DNA of 64,000 nucleotides from Streptomyces sp. SID486 (GCF_009865385.1 NZ_WWJT01000547.1:1-64000); one strand, 5' to 3'. Positions 24,928 to 32,998 are shown, counted from the first letter of the stretch. Made by a program: numbers and translations. The notes: generated by a model not told the origin, from the letters alone.

Positions 24928-26163
24928 ATGCGTGGTCTAGGAGATCATCTCAGCGTCGGTGAGCGCATCGCGTTCTACCGAAAGCGTCGCGGCTACACGC
25001 AAGAGGTACTGGCCGGCCTAGTCGGGCGTAGCACCGACTGGTTGGCGAAGATCGAAACGGGACGCCGGAAGCCTCCCCGGATCGACATGCTCGCGGAGCT
25101 ATCGCGCATCCTGCGCGTGCCCCTCGGCGACCTGCTCGGTCAGACCATGCTCATGGAGGACGAGAAGCAGCGGGACGACGTTCCGGCCGTGCGCGATGCG
25201 CTCATGAGCCCGCGCCGGCTATCTCGTCTGCTCTTCGGCCCCGAGGCTGAGGCGCAGCTTCCTACGCCCGTGCCCGTGGCCGTGCGTGTGGAGCAGGCGT
25301 GGAACGACTACCAGGGTGGGCGGCTCGGCAGCGTCATCGCTGCACTTCCCGCCCTCCTCCAGACTGCGCAAGAACTGGAGGAGCGAGCCGCACGGCGCGG
25401 CGAGGACCGTAGCGACTGCTGGGCAGTGTCGGCCCGCACTCACCACCTCGCAGCAACGACCCTCGCGAAGATCGGCGAATCGGACATCTCATGGCTCGCC
25501 GCAGAGCGCGCGATGCGTGCCGCAGACGAGTCTGACAACCCGCTCGTGTTGGCGTCCGCCGCACGGTCAGGCACTCACGCCCTGCTGGCCAACGGCCGGT
25601 ACGACGATGCTTTGGAGCTGGGCAATACGGCCGCCGCATGGCTGTCGTCTCAGGTGACCGACAACGACCCTGCGGCACTGAGTTTGCTGGGGATGATCCA
25701 CCTGCGGGCCGCTGTCGCAGCAGCCCGCCACCAGGACCGGCCCACCGCAACCGGACTGCTGAGTCGAGCCGAGGAACTCGCGGATGACCTCGGCTCGGAT
25801 GAGAACTACTGGCAGACCGGCTTCGGACCCACGAACGTCCTGCTTCACCGTTTGTCGGTTGAGCTGGACCTCGACAACGTGTCGTACGTGGTGGAGCACG
25901 GGCGCATCAACGTCGACCACATGCCGCAGGAACGCAGCGTCTCGCATCGGATCGACTACGCACGCGCCCTCTCGCTCGCCGGACAGGGTGATGATGCGTT
26001 CACGGAGCTGCGTACGGCTGAGCGCACGTCGCCGCAGCTCGTACGCAACAATCCCAGGGTGCGCGAGACGCTGCGGGACCTGATCAAACAGTCTCCGGTC
26101 ACTGGTGGCTCGCGTTCATCCGAAGTGTTCGTGATGGCTCAGCGGTGCAGGGCGGTGCAGTGA
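24928..26163 (+). CDS. XRE-family regulator with TPR-like helical domain
   Basis: 411-aa protein. Residues 7-65 form an XRE helix-turn-helix (RIAFYRKRRGYTQEVLAGLVGRS), followed by helical TPR-like repeats that in this family bind peptides or small ligands. Start ATG 24928 has GGAGG 9 bases upstream. The next gene, a flavoprotein, starts in the stop codon (GTGA). XRE-TPR plus flavoprotein pairs are common in Streptomyces and its mobile elements; the regulated target is unknown. The pair is set off by hairpins on both sides. Confidence 0.85.
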   Translation: MRGLGDHLSVGERIAFYRKRRGYTQEVLAGLVGRSTDWLAKIETGRRKPPRIDMLAELSRILRVPLGDLLGQTMLMEDEKQRDDVPAVRDALMSPRRLSRLLFGPEAEAQLPTPVPVAVRVEQAWNDYQGGRLGSVIAALPALLQTAQELEERAARRGEDRSDCWAVSARTHHLAATTLAKIGESDISWLAAERAMRAADESDNPLVLASAARSGTHALLANGRYDDALELGNTAAAWLSSQVTDNDPAALSLLGMIHLRAAVAAARHQDRPTATGLLSRAEELADDLGSDENYWQTGFGPTNVLLHRLSVELDLDNVSYVVEHGRINVDHMPQERSVSHRIDYARALSLAGQGDDAFTELRTAERTSPQLVRNNPRVRETLRDLIKQSPVTGGSRSSEVFVMAQRCRAVQ

Positions 26164-26723
26164 GTTCAGGCAGGCGTGGAGTGCTCGGGGTCGTCGGGTC
26201 TGCGGCCGGAGGCGTTGAGTCGCTGCGTACCGGTCTCGTAGAGCCCGCGATGGATCGCGGATGGCAGGTGGCCGTCACGCTCACGCCGACCGCAGGTCAG
26301 TGGCTGCGCCTCAGTGGCGAGGCCGAGCGGCTGGAGAAGCTGACCGGCCTACCCGTCCGCGATGAGCCCCGGTTGCCCGGCGAGGCGCGACCGCACCCGC
26401 CGGTTGACTGCTACGTCGTCGCTCCCGCGTCGGCCAACATGGTCGCCAAGCTCGCGACCGGCCTGATGGACAACCAGGCTCTGACCCAGGTGGGCGAGGC
26501 GATAGGCACCCTCGGTCTGCCGGTTGTCGTCTTCCCTCGGGTGAACGCGGCGCACGCTCGCCACCCGGCATGGCAGCACCACATCGACACCCTCCGGGCG
26601 GGTGGCGTGCATGTCGTCTACGGACCGGATGTGTGGCCCCTGTATGAGCCTCGGGAAGCGCCGGCGGGCCGCCCGCTGCCCTGGACGGCAGTGCTCGACA
26701 CAGTGGATGCGGCCATCCGATGA
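26160..26723 (+). CDS. Flavoprotein (PPC decarboxylase-like fold)
   Basis: 187-aa Rossmann-like flavoprotein family member: GVLGVVGSAAGGVESLR at the start, a DCYVVAPASANMVAKLATG motif that binds flavin phosphate, and ALTQVGEAIGTLGLPVVVFPRVN. The last stretch matches flavin-binding (Dfp/EpiD type) decarboxylases, but the catalytic His and substrate cannot be fixed. GTG 26160 overlaps the upstream regulator's stop. Partner of the XRE-TPR protein in one transcript, closed by the hairpin at 26756. Confidence 0.8.
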   Translation: MSSGRRGVLGVVGSAAGGVESLRTGLVEPAMDRGWQVAVTLTPTAGQWLRLSGEAERLEKLTGLPVRDEPRLPGEARPHPPVDCYVVAPASANMVAKLATGLMDNQALTQVGEAIGTLGLPVVVFPRVNAAHARHPAWQHHIDTLRAGGVHVVYGPDVWPLYEPREAPAGRPLPWTAVLDTVDAAIR

Positions 26724-26755
26724 CGGTTCGTCAACAGCCCTGACCTGCAAGGAAA

Positions 26756-26784
26756 GAGGACCCGGACAGTCTGTCCGGGTCCTC
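26756..26784. terminator. 13-bp hairpin matching the one at 24766
   Basis: GAGGACCCGGACA pairs with TGTCCGGGTCCTC around GTC, 32 bases past the flavoprotein stop. Its core is the same as the centre of the 29-bp hairpin ahead of the XRE gene and again holds GACCCGGA on both strands. It could be a terminator or a TraB-type recognition pair. Confidence 0.65.
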
Positions 26785-26812
26785 CGCCGTTCCGGGCCAC
26801 ATCCTCATTGGC

Positions 26813-27031
26813 ATGTCAGGGATCAATGAGCAAAGCGGCGAGTTGGAAGGCATGACTCCCGCCGAACTCGCTTTGATCAAAGCGAGTTTGAGCGAGGCGC
26901 GCGCCAAGGTTGAACGACTGCTGAAGCGCGCGGACGAACTCACGGCGACGGTGGAGTCTCGCTACCCACAAGCTGCTCAAGGCGATCAAGGCGCTCGCCA
27001 AGTAGGCGCAGGGCGTCATGAATCGTGCTGA
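26813..27031 (+). CDS. Possible small coiled-coil protein
   Basis: 72-aa frame whose first 50 residues look protein-like (ALIKASLSEARAKVERLLKR, amphipathic helix), while the tail is Gln/Gly-rich. It has no ribosome site at ATG 26813 and its 3' part overlaps the end of the GntR gene on the other strand, so the tail may be shadow. Doubtful. Confidence 0.3.
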   Translation: MSGINEQSGELEGMTPAELALIKASLSEARAKVERLLKRADELTATVESRYPQAAQGDQGARQVGAGRHESC

Positions 27032-27335
27032 GTTCTGCGGCCAGGGCGGTGAATGCCGGGCTACTGCCCGGCTCGCTGCCGAGGGGCACAGCAGGATCGC
27101 GGACGAACGTCCCGCGACCCTGCTGGGTGAGCACCAGCCCCTCGTCACGGAGCTGACCGAACGCGCTCTGAACAGTCATGAGCTGCACGCCAAGCTCCTT
27201 GGCGAGCTTGCGAGCGGCTGGGAGTTGATCGCCCGGCTCGTACTCACGGTCGGGGCCCGCGATCTTCTCACGGAACTGCGCCGCGATCTCCTTGGCCGTG
27301 GGCGTCTGCTTGGGCGCTTCGGGGCTCTGATCCAT
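26940..27335 (-). CDS. GntR-family transcriptional regulator
   Basis: 131-aa short GntR repressor. The winged helix-turn-helix (EIAAQFREKIAGPDREYEPG, then LPAARKLAKELGVQLMTVQSA and GTFVRDP) fills residues 10-80; the rest is a helical dimer segment with an LxxLxxL pattern, and there is no large effector domain. In AICEs such as pSAM2 a protein of this type (KorSA) keeps transfer and replication genes silent. Two palindromic operators lie directly upstream, one overlapping a rightward promoter. It probably represses itself and the transfer operon. Confidence 0.85.
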   Translation of the reverse strand: MDQSPEAPKQTPTAKEIAAQFREKIAGPDREYEPGDQLPAARKLAKELGVQLMTVQSAFGQLRDEGLVLTQQGRGTFVRDPAVPLGSEPGSSPAFTALAAELSTIHDALRLLGERLDRLEQLVGSETPPSP

Positions 27336-27352
27336 GGCATCGAGAGTAACCG

Positions 27353-27417
27353 GACCTAGGTCAATCTCTGATCCTCCGACGGATCCTCTTGACAGTCAGA
27401 TTGACCTAGGTCAATCT
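27353..27417. promoter_or_regulatory. Operators and divergent promoter of the GntR repressor
   Basis: A perfect 20-bp palindrome AGATTGACCTAGGTCAATCT spans 27398-27417, and a partial copy GGACCTAGGTCAATCT begins at 27353. TTGACA at 27389-27394 is a good -35 for rightward transcription, with CAATCT 17 bases on, inside the palindrome. The gene start for the repressor is 18 bases left of the partial copy. Binding would shut both directions. Confidence 0.7.
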
Positions 27418-27878
27418 GAACTCACGCCGAAGCGAGAGGCCCGGAAGGGCTTCATCGGATGGCTTCACAAGTGCTTTACCTGCACAAACGCAGAGGGCGG
27501 GGACGCTGCAATCCCGCTAAAGGCCAGGTGGAACAGGGCTTCGGCCCGTACTGGCGAGGTGGCCCGGTGACCGCGAGCAACGGCCGGAGAGTGGGGACAA
27601 GGTCCCCCTTGCAGTGCAAACGCCCCGTTCATCGTTTTGAAGGAGCGACTGTGATCAGACGAAAGCGTTGGGCGCGGCCGTGATCGACCGGCACGGCCGC
27701 GCCGCTCCATCCCCCGTCCCTCGCACCGTTCGGATGCGGCGGACAACCGGTCACCTTCTGCCGAATCGCGGTGGCTATCACCGCGCCGGTTGCCTCCCTC
27801 GCCCGTCCGGCCGCGCTGTCTGCGCCGGCTGTACGGGCGGGGTGGTGGGGAGCCGGAACCCCCCGACTTCAACGGCGT
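27418..27878. other. Leader between repressor and transfer operon
   Basis: About 460 bases with no convincing gene. The only frame with a ribosome site is GTG 27651 (GAAGGAG upstream), encoding ten residues MIRRKRWARP before a stop, and another GTG follows at 27681. It could be a regulatory leader peptide or an untranslated leader. Confidence 0.35.
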
Positions 27879-27908
27879 GAGCCCCCGGAGGTGCAACTCC
27901 GGGGGCTC
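27879..27908 (+). terminator. 12-bp hairpin ahead of the transfer operon
   Basis: GAGCCCCCGGAG pairs with CTCCGGGGGCTC around GTGCAA, ending 37 bases before the first transfer gene. It is either a terminator for leader transcripts or an attenuator controlling entry into the operon. Confidence 0.55.
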
Positions 27909-27945
27909 TGTTCGGGCCGTTCCTCCGTGGAAGGAACCACGACCC

Positions 27946-28215
27946 ATGAACCACGTTGTCACACTTCAGGACGCTGTCACGGCGTTCGCCGACTTCATGG
28001 AGCCGACAAACGCTGAGCTGGACGCCATCGACCGGGAAATGCCCGTGATCCTGGCGGACGTCGACCTGTTGGACGCACAGATCATGACCCTAGACCGCGT
28101 CCCGACGGAGTTCGACGAACGGCGTATTCGCCGGGCCCGCCGCCGTGCGCTGGCCGCCCGCGTCGCCGTGATCAACCAGACGGCCGGTGTGAGCCTTCCC
28201 GGCGGTGCGGCATGA
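27946..28215 (+). CDS. Small conserved AICE protein (DUF6284-like)
   Basis: 89-aa protein, helical and charged: ADFMEPTNAELDAIDREMPV near the start and ERRIRRARRRALAARVAVIN near the end. From memory it is like DUF6284 proteins of Streptomyces mobile elements, whose role is unknown. Start ATG 27946 has GAAGGA 8-13 bases upstream. The stop overlaps the next ATG (ATGA). First gene of the operon running to the zinc-type gene at 30201. Confidence 0.7.
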   Translation: MNHVVTLQDAVTAFADFMEPTNAELDAIDREMPVILADVDLLDAQIMTLDRVPTEFDERRIRRARRRALAARVAVINQTAGVSLPGGAA

Positions 28216-28565
28216 ACGAGGGTCTGACCCTGGATGGACTGGCTGTTCCGCTGCGGGTGCTGCGCCTGCTTGCGGTCGACTTTCCGCACCTGACCGCGCC
28301 GAACGTGGACGTCTCGCCCCTGTACCCGGAGGTGCTGCGTCTGTCGCTGCACGAGTCGTCGTGCGACAGCTTCGCCGCGTTCGAGTCCTGGCGCCGTGCG
28401 CTGGGCATCGAGTGCGCCGCGGTCGACTTCCACACCCAGAGCGATGGCCGCACCGCAGTCCTGAAGGGGTCCGGCGTGTACGGGGGTGCGGACATCGAGT
28501 TGACCGCCTTCGCCTCCTTGCCCGCCGATGACACGGCGTTCGCCGGGGCGGGGGGTGCACAGTGA
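28212..28565 (+). CDS. Small AICE protein of unknown function
   Basis: 117-aa acidic, globular-looking protein with no membrane segment. It overlaps the genes on both sides (ATGA at the start, GTGA at the end), so it belongs to the transfer operon and is real despite lacking a recognisable family. Contains FAAFESWRRALGIECAAVDF. Possibly spread- or entry-related by position only. Confidence 0.65.
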   Translation: MNEGLTLDGLAVPLRVLRLLAVDFPHLTAPNVDVSPLYPEVLRLSLHESSCDSFAAFESWRRALGIECAAVDFHTQSDGRTAVLKGSGVYGGADIELTAFASLPADDTAFAGAGGAQ

Positions 28566-29557
28566 TGTCGCAGTCCGCGGAACGCGCGACGGTGCCGCCG
28601 CTCACTCACCCGGAAATGGGGCTCGCCGGTGTGGGCGCGCTGGCCGCGGCCGGCGTGGGCGCACTCGGTCTGATTTCCTCTTTCGACGCGGTGTCGTTGG
28701 CCGCGGCGCGGTGGGGGTTCGGTGAGCCGTGGATGCTGCCGGTCGGCATCGATACCGCGATCCCGGTGTTCACGGTGGCCAACCTGCTGTTGATCCGGAT
28801 GGACATGGCGTTGGCGTGGGTGCGGTTCGTGCCCTGGGCGTTGACCCTGGTCACGTGCGGTTTGAACGTCGCCGCCGGCAACGGAATGTGGGCGAAGGTC
28901 GCACACGGGACGATGCCGCTGCTGTGGGTGGTCTTCTCCGAGATCGGCGCGCACATCTACGCCGTGCGGATCGGTGCTGCGACCGGCCGGCGTATGGAGA
29001 AGATCCGTTTCTCACGGTGGCTGCTGGCGCCGCTGTCGACGTTCGCTCTGTGGCGGCGCATGACCTTGTGGGAAGTCACCTCCTACAGTGCAGCGCTGGC
29101 GTGTGAGCGTGAGCGGTTGCTGATCCGTGCGGATCTGCACGAGCGTTACGGCCGCAGCTGGCGCCGGAAGACCCCGCGGCGTGAGCGCGTGATGCTCCGC
29201 ATGGGCGAACTCGCCCCCGCCGCCCCGATGCCGGCTGCCACCGCCCCGGAGCCTGAGCCGGTGCAGGCACCGGAGTCGCCGGAGCCCGCAACGCCTCGTC
29301 CGTCGCGCAAGCGGCCGGCCAAGGCCAAGCCCGCTCCGGTGCAGCGCACCGCCGCCGACATGCTGACTGAAGCCCGCAAGGTCACAGCGGACTGGACGGA
29401 TGACGCGGTCAACGCCGAGGCGCTGCGGAAGGTGCTGCGGTGCGGGTCGGCGTCGGCGCGGCAGGTGCGTGACGTCCTGCTCGCCGAACGCTCGGAGGCT
29501 CGTTCCCTGCGTCCGGCGGACGTCGTCCCGGCTGAGGCTGAGGGGGTGGCGGCATGA
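28562..29557 (+). CDS. DUF2637 (SpdB-like) membrane protein
   Basis: 331-aa protein. Residues 20-140 hold four hydrophobic segments typical of DUF2637 (GLISSFDAVSLAA, PWMLPVGIDTAIPVFTVANL, WVRFVPWALTLVTCGLNVAAGN, MPLLWVVFSEIGAH). The C-terminal half is soluble: basic after residue 180, then a Pro/Glu-rich linker and a short helix-turn region (LRKVLRCGSASARQVRDVL) that could bind DNA. In Streptomyces plasmids related Spd proteins help spread incoming DNA along the mycelium. GTG 28562 overlaps the upstream stop; ATG 28565 is also possible. Confidence 0.8.
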   Translation: MMSQSAERATVPPLTHPEMGLAGVGALAAAGVGALGLISSFDAVSLAAARWGFGEPWMLPVGIDTAIPVFTVANLLLIRMDMALAWVRFVPWALTLVTCGLNVAAGNGMWAKVAHGTMPLLWVVFSEIGAHIYAVRIGAATGRRMEKIRFSRWLLAPLSTFALWRRMTLWEVTSYSAALACERERLLIRADLHERYGRSWRRKTPRRERVMLRMGELAPAAPMPAATAPEPEPVQAPESPEPATPRPSRKRPAKAKPAPVQRTAADMLTEARKVTADWTDDAVNAEALRKVLRCGSASARQVRDVLLAERSEARSLRPADVVPAEAEGVAA

Positions 29558-30201
29558 GCACGCTGGCCACGCTGCTGTTAGCCGTGCTGCCGCTGGTGGC
29601 GGGGTGGGTGGTTCATGTGCGGTGGCTGCACCGCTGCCTGAGCACCGCGCGCCTGGACCCGTTGACGGGTCTGGTCACTCGCGACGGGTTCACCCGCCGC
29701 GCGAACGCCCTGTTAAAGGATCCGCGGGCGGTCGTTGTCCTCGCCGACGTTGACAAGTTCAAGCAGATCAACGACACCCACGGGCACGCCGCGGGTGATG
29801 CGCTGCTGAAGGCTACCGCTGACCGCCTCGCCCACCACGCGGGTCGCTCCGGCATCGCCGGCCGTCTGGGAGGCGATGAGTTCGCCGCCGTGCTCATCGA
29901 CACTCACGGCACCGCCGCCGACATGCTGACCCTGCTCCACGGCGTGCTGGCCCGCCCGGTCGACGGCCACGACCCCGACGTGCACACCACGGTCTCGCTG
30001 GGCTGGGTACGCGCCGCGGACTTCCCCGCCGACAACCTGTCCGAGCTGCTGCGCCGGGCGGATGAGGCGATGTACGCGGCCAAGCAAGCCCGCTCCGGCA
30101 CCCGCCGGGCGGGCCTGGGACGGCTGTTCGCCACGATCGCCGGGCGCCGCTCCGGCCGCACCGGGACCCGCTCTGACGGGCCCGTGGGGGTGGCGGTCTG
30201 A
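29554..30201 (+). CDS. Membrane-anchored GGDEF protein (putative diguanylate cyclase)
   Basis: 215-aa protein: one membrane segment (residues 4-20), a short linker, and a GGDEF domain with DPLTGLVTRDGF, ADVDKFKQINDTHGHAAGD and RLGGDEF (106-110). The active-site signature is complete, so it could make c-di-GMP; the inhibitory RxxD site is not seen in its usual place. Two in-frame TTA codons, at 29578 and 29713, would make translation depend on the bldA leucyl-tRNA. It is inside the transfer operon (overlaps both neighbours). c-di-GMP controls development via BldD in Streptomyces, so the element may delay or steer host differentiation; this is inference. Confidence 0.85.
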   Translation: MSTLATLLLAVLPLVAGWVVHVRWLHRCLSTARLDPLTGLVTRDGFTRRANALLKDPRAVVVLADVDKFKQINDTHGHAAGDALLKATADRLAHHAGRSGIAGRLGGDEFAAVLIDTHGTAADMLTLLHGVLARPVDGHDPDVHTTVSLGWVRAADFPADNLSELLRRADEAMYAAKQARSGTRRAGLGRLFATIAGRRSGRTGTRSDGPVGVAV

Positions 30202-30584
30202 TGTCCGCCTACACCAAGTGCTACGACCCTGCCGGGGCACGGTTCGGGATACCGACCTACCCGTGGCACTTCGCCCCGGACGGCTACGCCACCCGCCGTC
30301 AACTGCGCGCGTCCGGGCTGCGCCCTGGCGGGCAGGAGGTGGCGGCGCAGATCATGCGCACGCATCGCGGCCGGAAGGCGGGGGTGCAGGTGGCATTCCT
30401 CTATCGCGTCGACCGCGCCAAGCCGGTGCGTCCGATGACGTCCCGGAAGTGGGGTGCGCTCGCGCTGGCGATGCTGGCTCGCCGCACCTGCCCGAACTGC
30501 CGGATTACCTACGGCTACTGCATCCCGACGTCGCTCGGGATGTGCGTCCTGTGCGCCTACCCCGAGGAACAGTGCGCCGCCTGA
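30201..30584 (+). CDS. RRQRL-type zinc-binding protein
   Basis: 127-aa protein with an N-terminal RRQLRASGLRPGG motif and four cysteines in CPNCRITYGYC and MCVLC, a likely zinc knuckle at residues 99-120. I recall RRQRL-motif zinc-binding proteins as standard small genes of Streptomyces AICEs; function unknown. ATG 30201 overlaps the GGDEF stop (TGATG). Last in the tight operon before a hairpin that precedes traB. Confidence 0.7.
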   Translation: MSAYTKCYDPAGARFGIPTYPWHFAPDGYATRRQLRASGLRPGGQEVAAQIMRTHRGRKAGVQVAFLYRVDRAKPVRPMTSRKWGALALAMLARRTCPNCRITYGYCIPTSLGMCVLCAYPEEQCAA

Positions 30585-30596
30585 CCGCTTCCATGC

Positions 30597-30636
30597 GGGG
30601 CCCGGTCACGACCGACCAAAGCAGCGACCGGGCCCC
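30597..30636 (+). terminator. Hairpin between zinc protein and traB
   Basis: GGGGCCCGGTC (30597-30607) pairs with GACCGGGCCCC (30626-30636), 18-base loop. It may end the upstream operon and leave traB with its own promoter or with partial read-through. Confidence 0.5.
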
Positions 30637-30665
30637 TCATCCCTCATGAGCGAAGGACGACTTCA

Positions 30666-32897
30666 GTGAAGCACCCCGACGACGACAACGAACTCTTCAA
30701 CCGACTGGAAGCCGAACTTGCCGCCGACTCCGGCGGGGACGTGGTCGACCTCGACAAGGCACGGTCGGCCCGTGCCGAGTCGGCCGACCCCGGCGCCCGA
30801 CCGGACGCCGACCGGTCGGCCGACTCCCGCCCCGTCGGGTCGGGCATCGAGTCGGCCGACCCGAGTACGCCGGTGTTGGTCGACTCGCCGACGCTGAAGG
30901 CGGCCGGCCCCGGCTACCTCGGTCGGCTTGCCACAGCCAAGCGCCGCGCGGTCATCCCGCTATGGCTGCGATCGGTCTCCGAGCTGAAGACCGCGTCCGG
31001 GTGGGTGGCCCGCCACTACGCCCACACCGCCGGATACCACGCCCTGCGCGCCCCGGTCTACGCCGCGCGGCTCGCCCTCCAGGCACCGACCGGCGCCGCG
31101 CGGTTCGTGGGCGGCACGATGCGATGGGTCGCCGACCGTGAAGGCGAACCCGTCCGCCTCGCCGCCGTGCGCCGCGAGGACGCAGCCGAATACCTGAAAC
31201 TGTCGAGGCAGCGTGACGGCCGCGTGCGGCTACGAACCCTGGTTGCCGTGCTCGCCCTGTTCGTCGGTGTCGGGTCGGCGCTGGCCATCTACGTGCTCGC
31301 CCCGGACTGGCTGCAAGCCCTGTCGGCCGGCATGGTCGTGCTGGCGCTCGGGTCGGCCGGCCGGAAGGCGGACGCGCCGCTCATCCACAAGGCTGTGGAA
31401 CTCCCCGACGCACCCAAGCTCACCAGCGACATCGTCCTGCGTGCGCTGGGCGCGCTGGGCATTCCCGCGATCAACCAGGCGCAGGCCAAGGGGCGGGACG
31501 GGTTCGCGTTCACCGCGCCGATCACCCGGGACGGCCCCGGATGGCGCGCGGAAGGCGACCTGCCCTACGGGGTGACCGTCACCGACGTCATCGAGCGTCG
31601 TGACCGTCTCGCGTCCGGTCTGCGCCGCCCGCTGGGCTGTGTGTGGCCCGAAGCCGTGCCGGACGAGCACACCGGCCGTCTCGTGCTGTGGGTCGGTGAC
31701 CAGGACCTCAAGAGCGCGCGCAAGCCCCTCTGGCCGCTGCTGAAGTCGGGCACCGTGGACCTGTTCAAGCCCGTCCCCTACGGCACCGACCAGCGCGGAC
31801 GCTGGGTCGACGTCACCCTGATGTTCATCGCCGGCGTCATCGGCGCGATCCCCCGCATGGGCAAGACGTTCCTGCTGCGTCTGCTGCTGCTCATCGCAGC
31901 GCTCGACCCGCGGGCGGAGATCCACTCCTACGACATGAAGGGCACCGGCGACCTGGACCCCGTCGGGGAAAAGGTCTCCCACCGGCACGGCGTCGGCGAG
32001 GAAGACGAAACCCTCCAGTACGCGCTGGCCGACTTCCGGGCCCTGCGCGAGGAACTACGCCGCCGCACCAAGGTGATCCGCTCCCTGCCCCGGGACATCT
32101 GCCCGGAATCGAAGGTGACCAGCGAACTTGCCTCCAAGCGGTCCCTTGGCCTGCACCCCATCGTGATCGGGGTGGATGAGTGCCAAGTGCTGTTCGAGCA
32201 CCCCGACTACGGCAAGGAGTTCGAGGAGATCGCCACCGACCTGGTCAAGCGCGGACCGGCTACCGGGATTGTGCTGCTGCTGGCCACCCAGCGGCCTGAC
32301 GCGAAGTCCCTGCCCACCGGGATCAGCGCGAACGCGGGCGCCCGTTGGTGCCTGAAGGTCATGGGCCAGACCGAGAACGACATGGTCCTCGGCACGTCGT
32401 CCTACAAGCGCGGCGTACGCGCGACCATGTTCGCGTGGGGTGACAAGGGGCTGCACTACTTCGTCGGCGAGGGCTCCGATGCCCGGATCGTGTCAGCCAC
32501 GTTCGTGGACGCGCCCGGCGCCGAAACCATCGCCGCCCGCGCCCGCACCGTCCGCGAGAAGGCCGGCCTTCTGTCCGGCTACGCGCTCGGCGAGAGCGCT
32601 GGCGAGGTGACCGGGCCGTCCTACGACCTGCTTGCCGACGTGGCGGCCGTGGTCCCGGAGAAGGAAGAGCGGGTGTGGAACGAGCGGATCGCCGCCCGCC
32701 TCGCCGAACTCCGCCCGGACGTCTACGGCGGCTGGAAGGGCGAGAACGTCACCAGCGCACTCAAGCCCCACGGCATCCGCACCCGCGACGTCGCCGGCAC
32801 CACCGACGACGGAACCCGCACCACCCGCCGCGGCATCACCCGCGCCGATCTCCTCAAGGCGATTGCGGAGCGTAACGAAAAGCCGGGCGCGGCATAG
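30666..32897 (+). CDS. traB: FtsK/SpoIIIE-type DNA translocase TraB
   Basis: 743-aa AAA+ motor for conjugative transfer of double-stranded DNA between mycelia. An acidic disordered start (residues 1-80) precedes two membrane segments (about 189-235), then Walker A GAIPRMGKT (393-401) and Walker B IVIGVDE (499-505). A C-terminal helix-turn region (NVTSALKPHGIRTRDVA) may serve as the DNA-reading domain. Start GTG 30666, AAGGA upstream. In Streptomyces plasmids and AICEs TraB alone can move DNA. Repeats directly behind the gene are candidate binding sites. Confidence 0.9.
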   Translation: MKHPDDDNELFNRLEAELAADSGGDVVDLDKARSARAESADPGARPDADRSADSRPVGSGIESADPSTPVLVDSPTLKAAGPGYLGRLATAKRRAVIPLWLRSVSELKTASGWVARHYAHTAGYHALRAPVYAARLALQAPTGAARFVGGTMRWVADREGEPVRLAAVRREDAAEYLKLSRQRDGRVRLRTLVAVLALFVGVGSALAIYVLAPDWLQALSAGMVVLALGSAGRKADAPLIHKAVELPDAPKLTSDIVLRALGALGIPAINQAQAKGRDGFAFTAPITRDGPGWRAEGDLPYGVTVTDVIERRDRLASGLRRPLGCVWPEAVPDEHTGRLVLWVGDQDLKSARKPLWPLLKSGTVDLFKPVPYGTDQRGRWVDVTLMFIAGVIGAIPRMGKTFLLRLLLLIAALDPRAEIHSYDMKGTGDLDPVGEKVSHRHGVGEEDETLQYALADFRALREELRRRTKVIRSLPRDICPESKVTSELASKRSLGLHPIVIGVDECQVLFEHPDYGKEFEEIATDLVKRGPATGIVLLLATQRPDAKSLPTGISANAGARWCLKVMGQTENDMVLGTSSYKRGVRATMFAWGDKGLHYFVGEGSDARIVSATFVDAPGAETIAARARTVREKAGLLSGYALGESAGEVTGPSYDLLADVAAVVPEKEERVWNERIAARLAELRPDVYGGWKGENVTSALKPHGIRTRDVAGTTDDGTRTTRRGITRADLLKAIAERNEKPGAA

Positions 32898-32907
32898 GTC
32901 CGATCCA

Positions 32908-32998
32908 CTGCTACCGGTAGCAGGTATGCCTGCTACCGGTAGCACCCCCGCTAGCACCCCATTCGCCCATTCACCTGTGATCTAGCAGATAGCACCCC
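32908..32998. repeat. Palindromes and direct repeats downstream of traB (possible clt)
   Basis: CTGCTACCGGTAGCAG at 32908-32923 and TGCTACCGGTAGCA at 32931-32944 are near-identical palindromes 23 bases apart. TAGCACCCC is repeated directly at 32940, 32952 and 32990. Streptomyces clt loci, where TraB binds, lie near traB and hold short repeats. The identification is by position and repeat structure only. Confidence 0.5.

Noticed and set aside
26940-27005. Frameshifted C-terminus THKLLKAIKALAK for the small plus-strand gene at 26813
   Set aside because: It is the antisense of the Leu-rich end of the GntR protein, so the pattern is explained by the real gene on the other strand.
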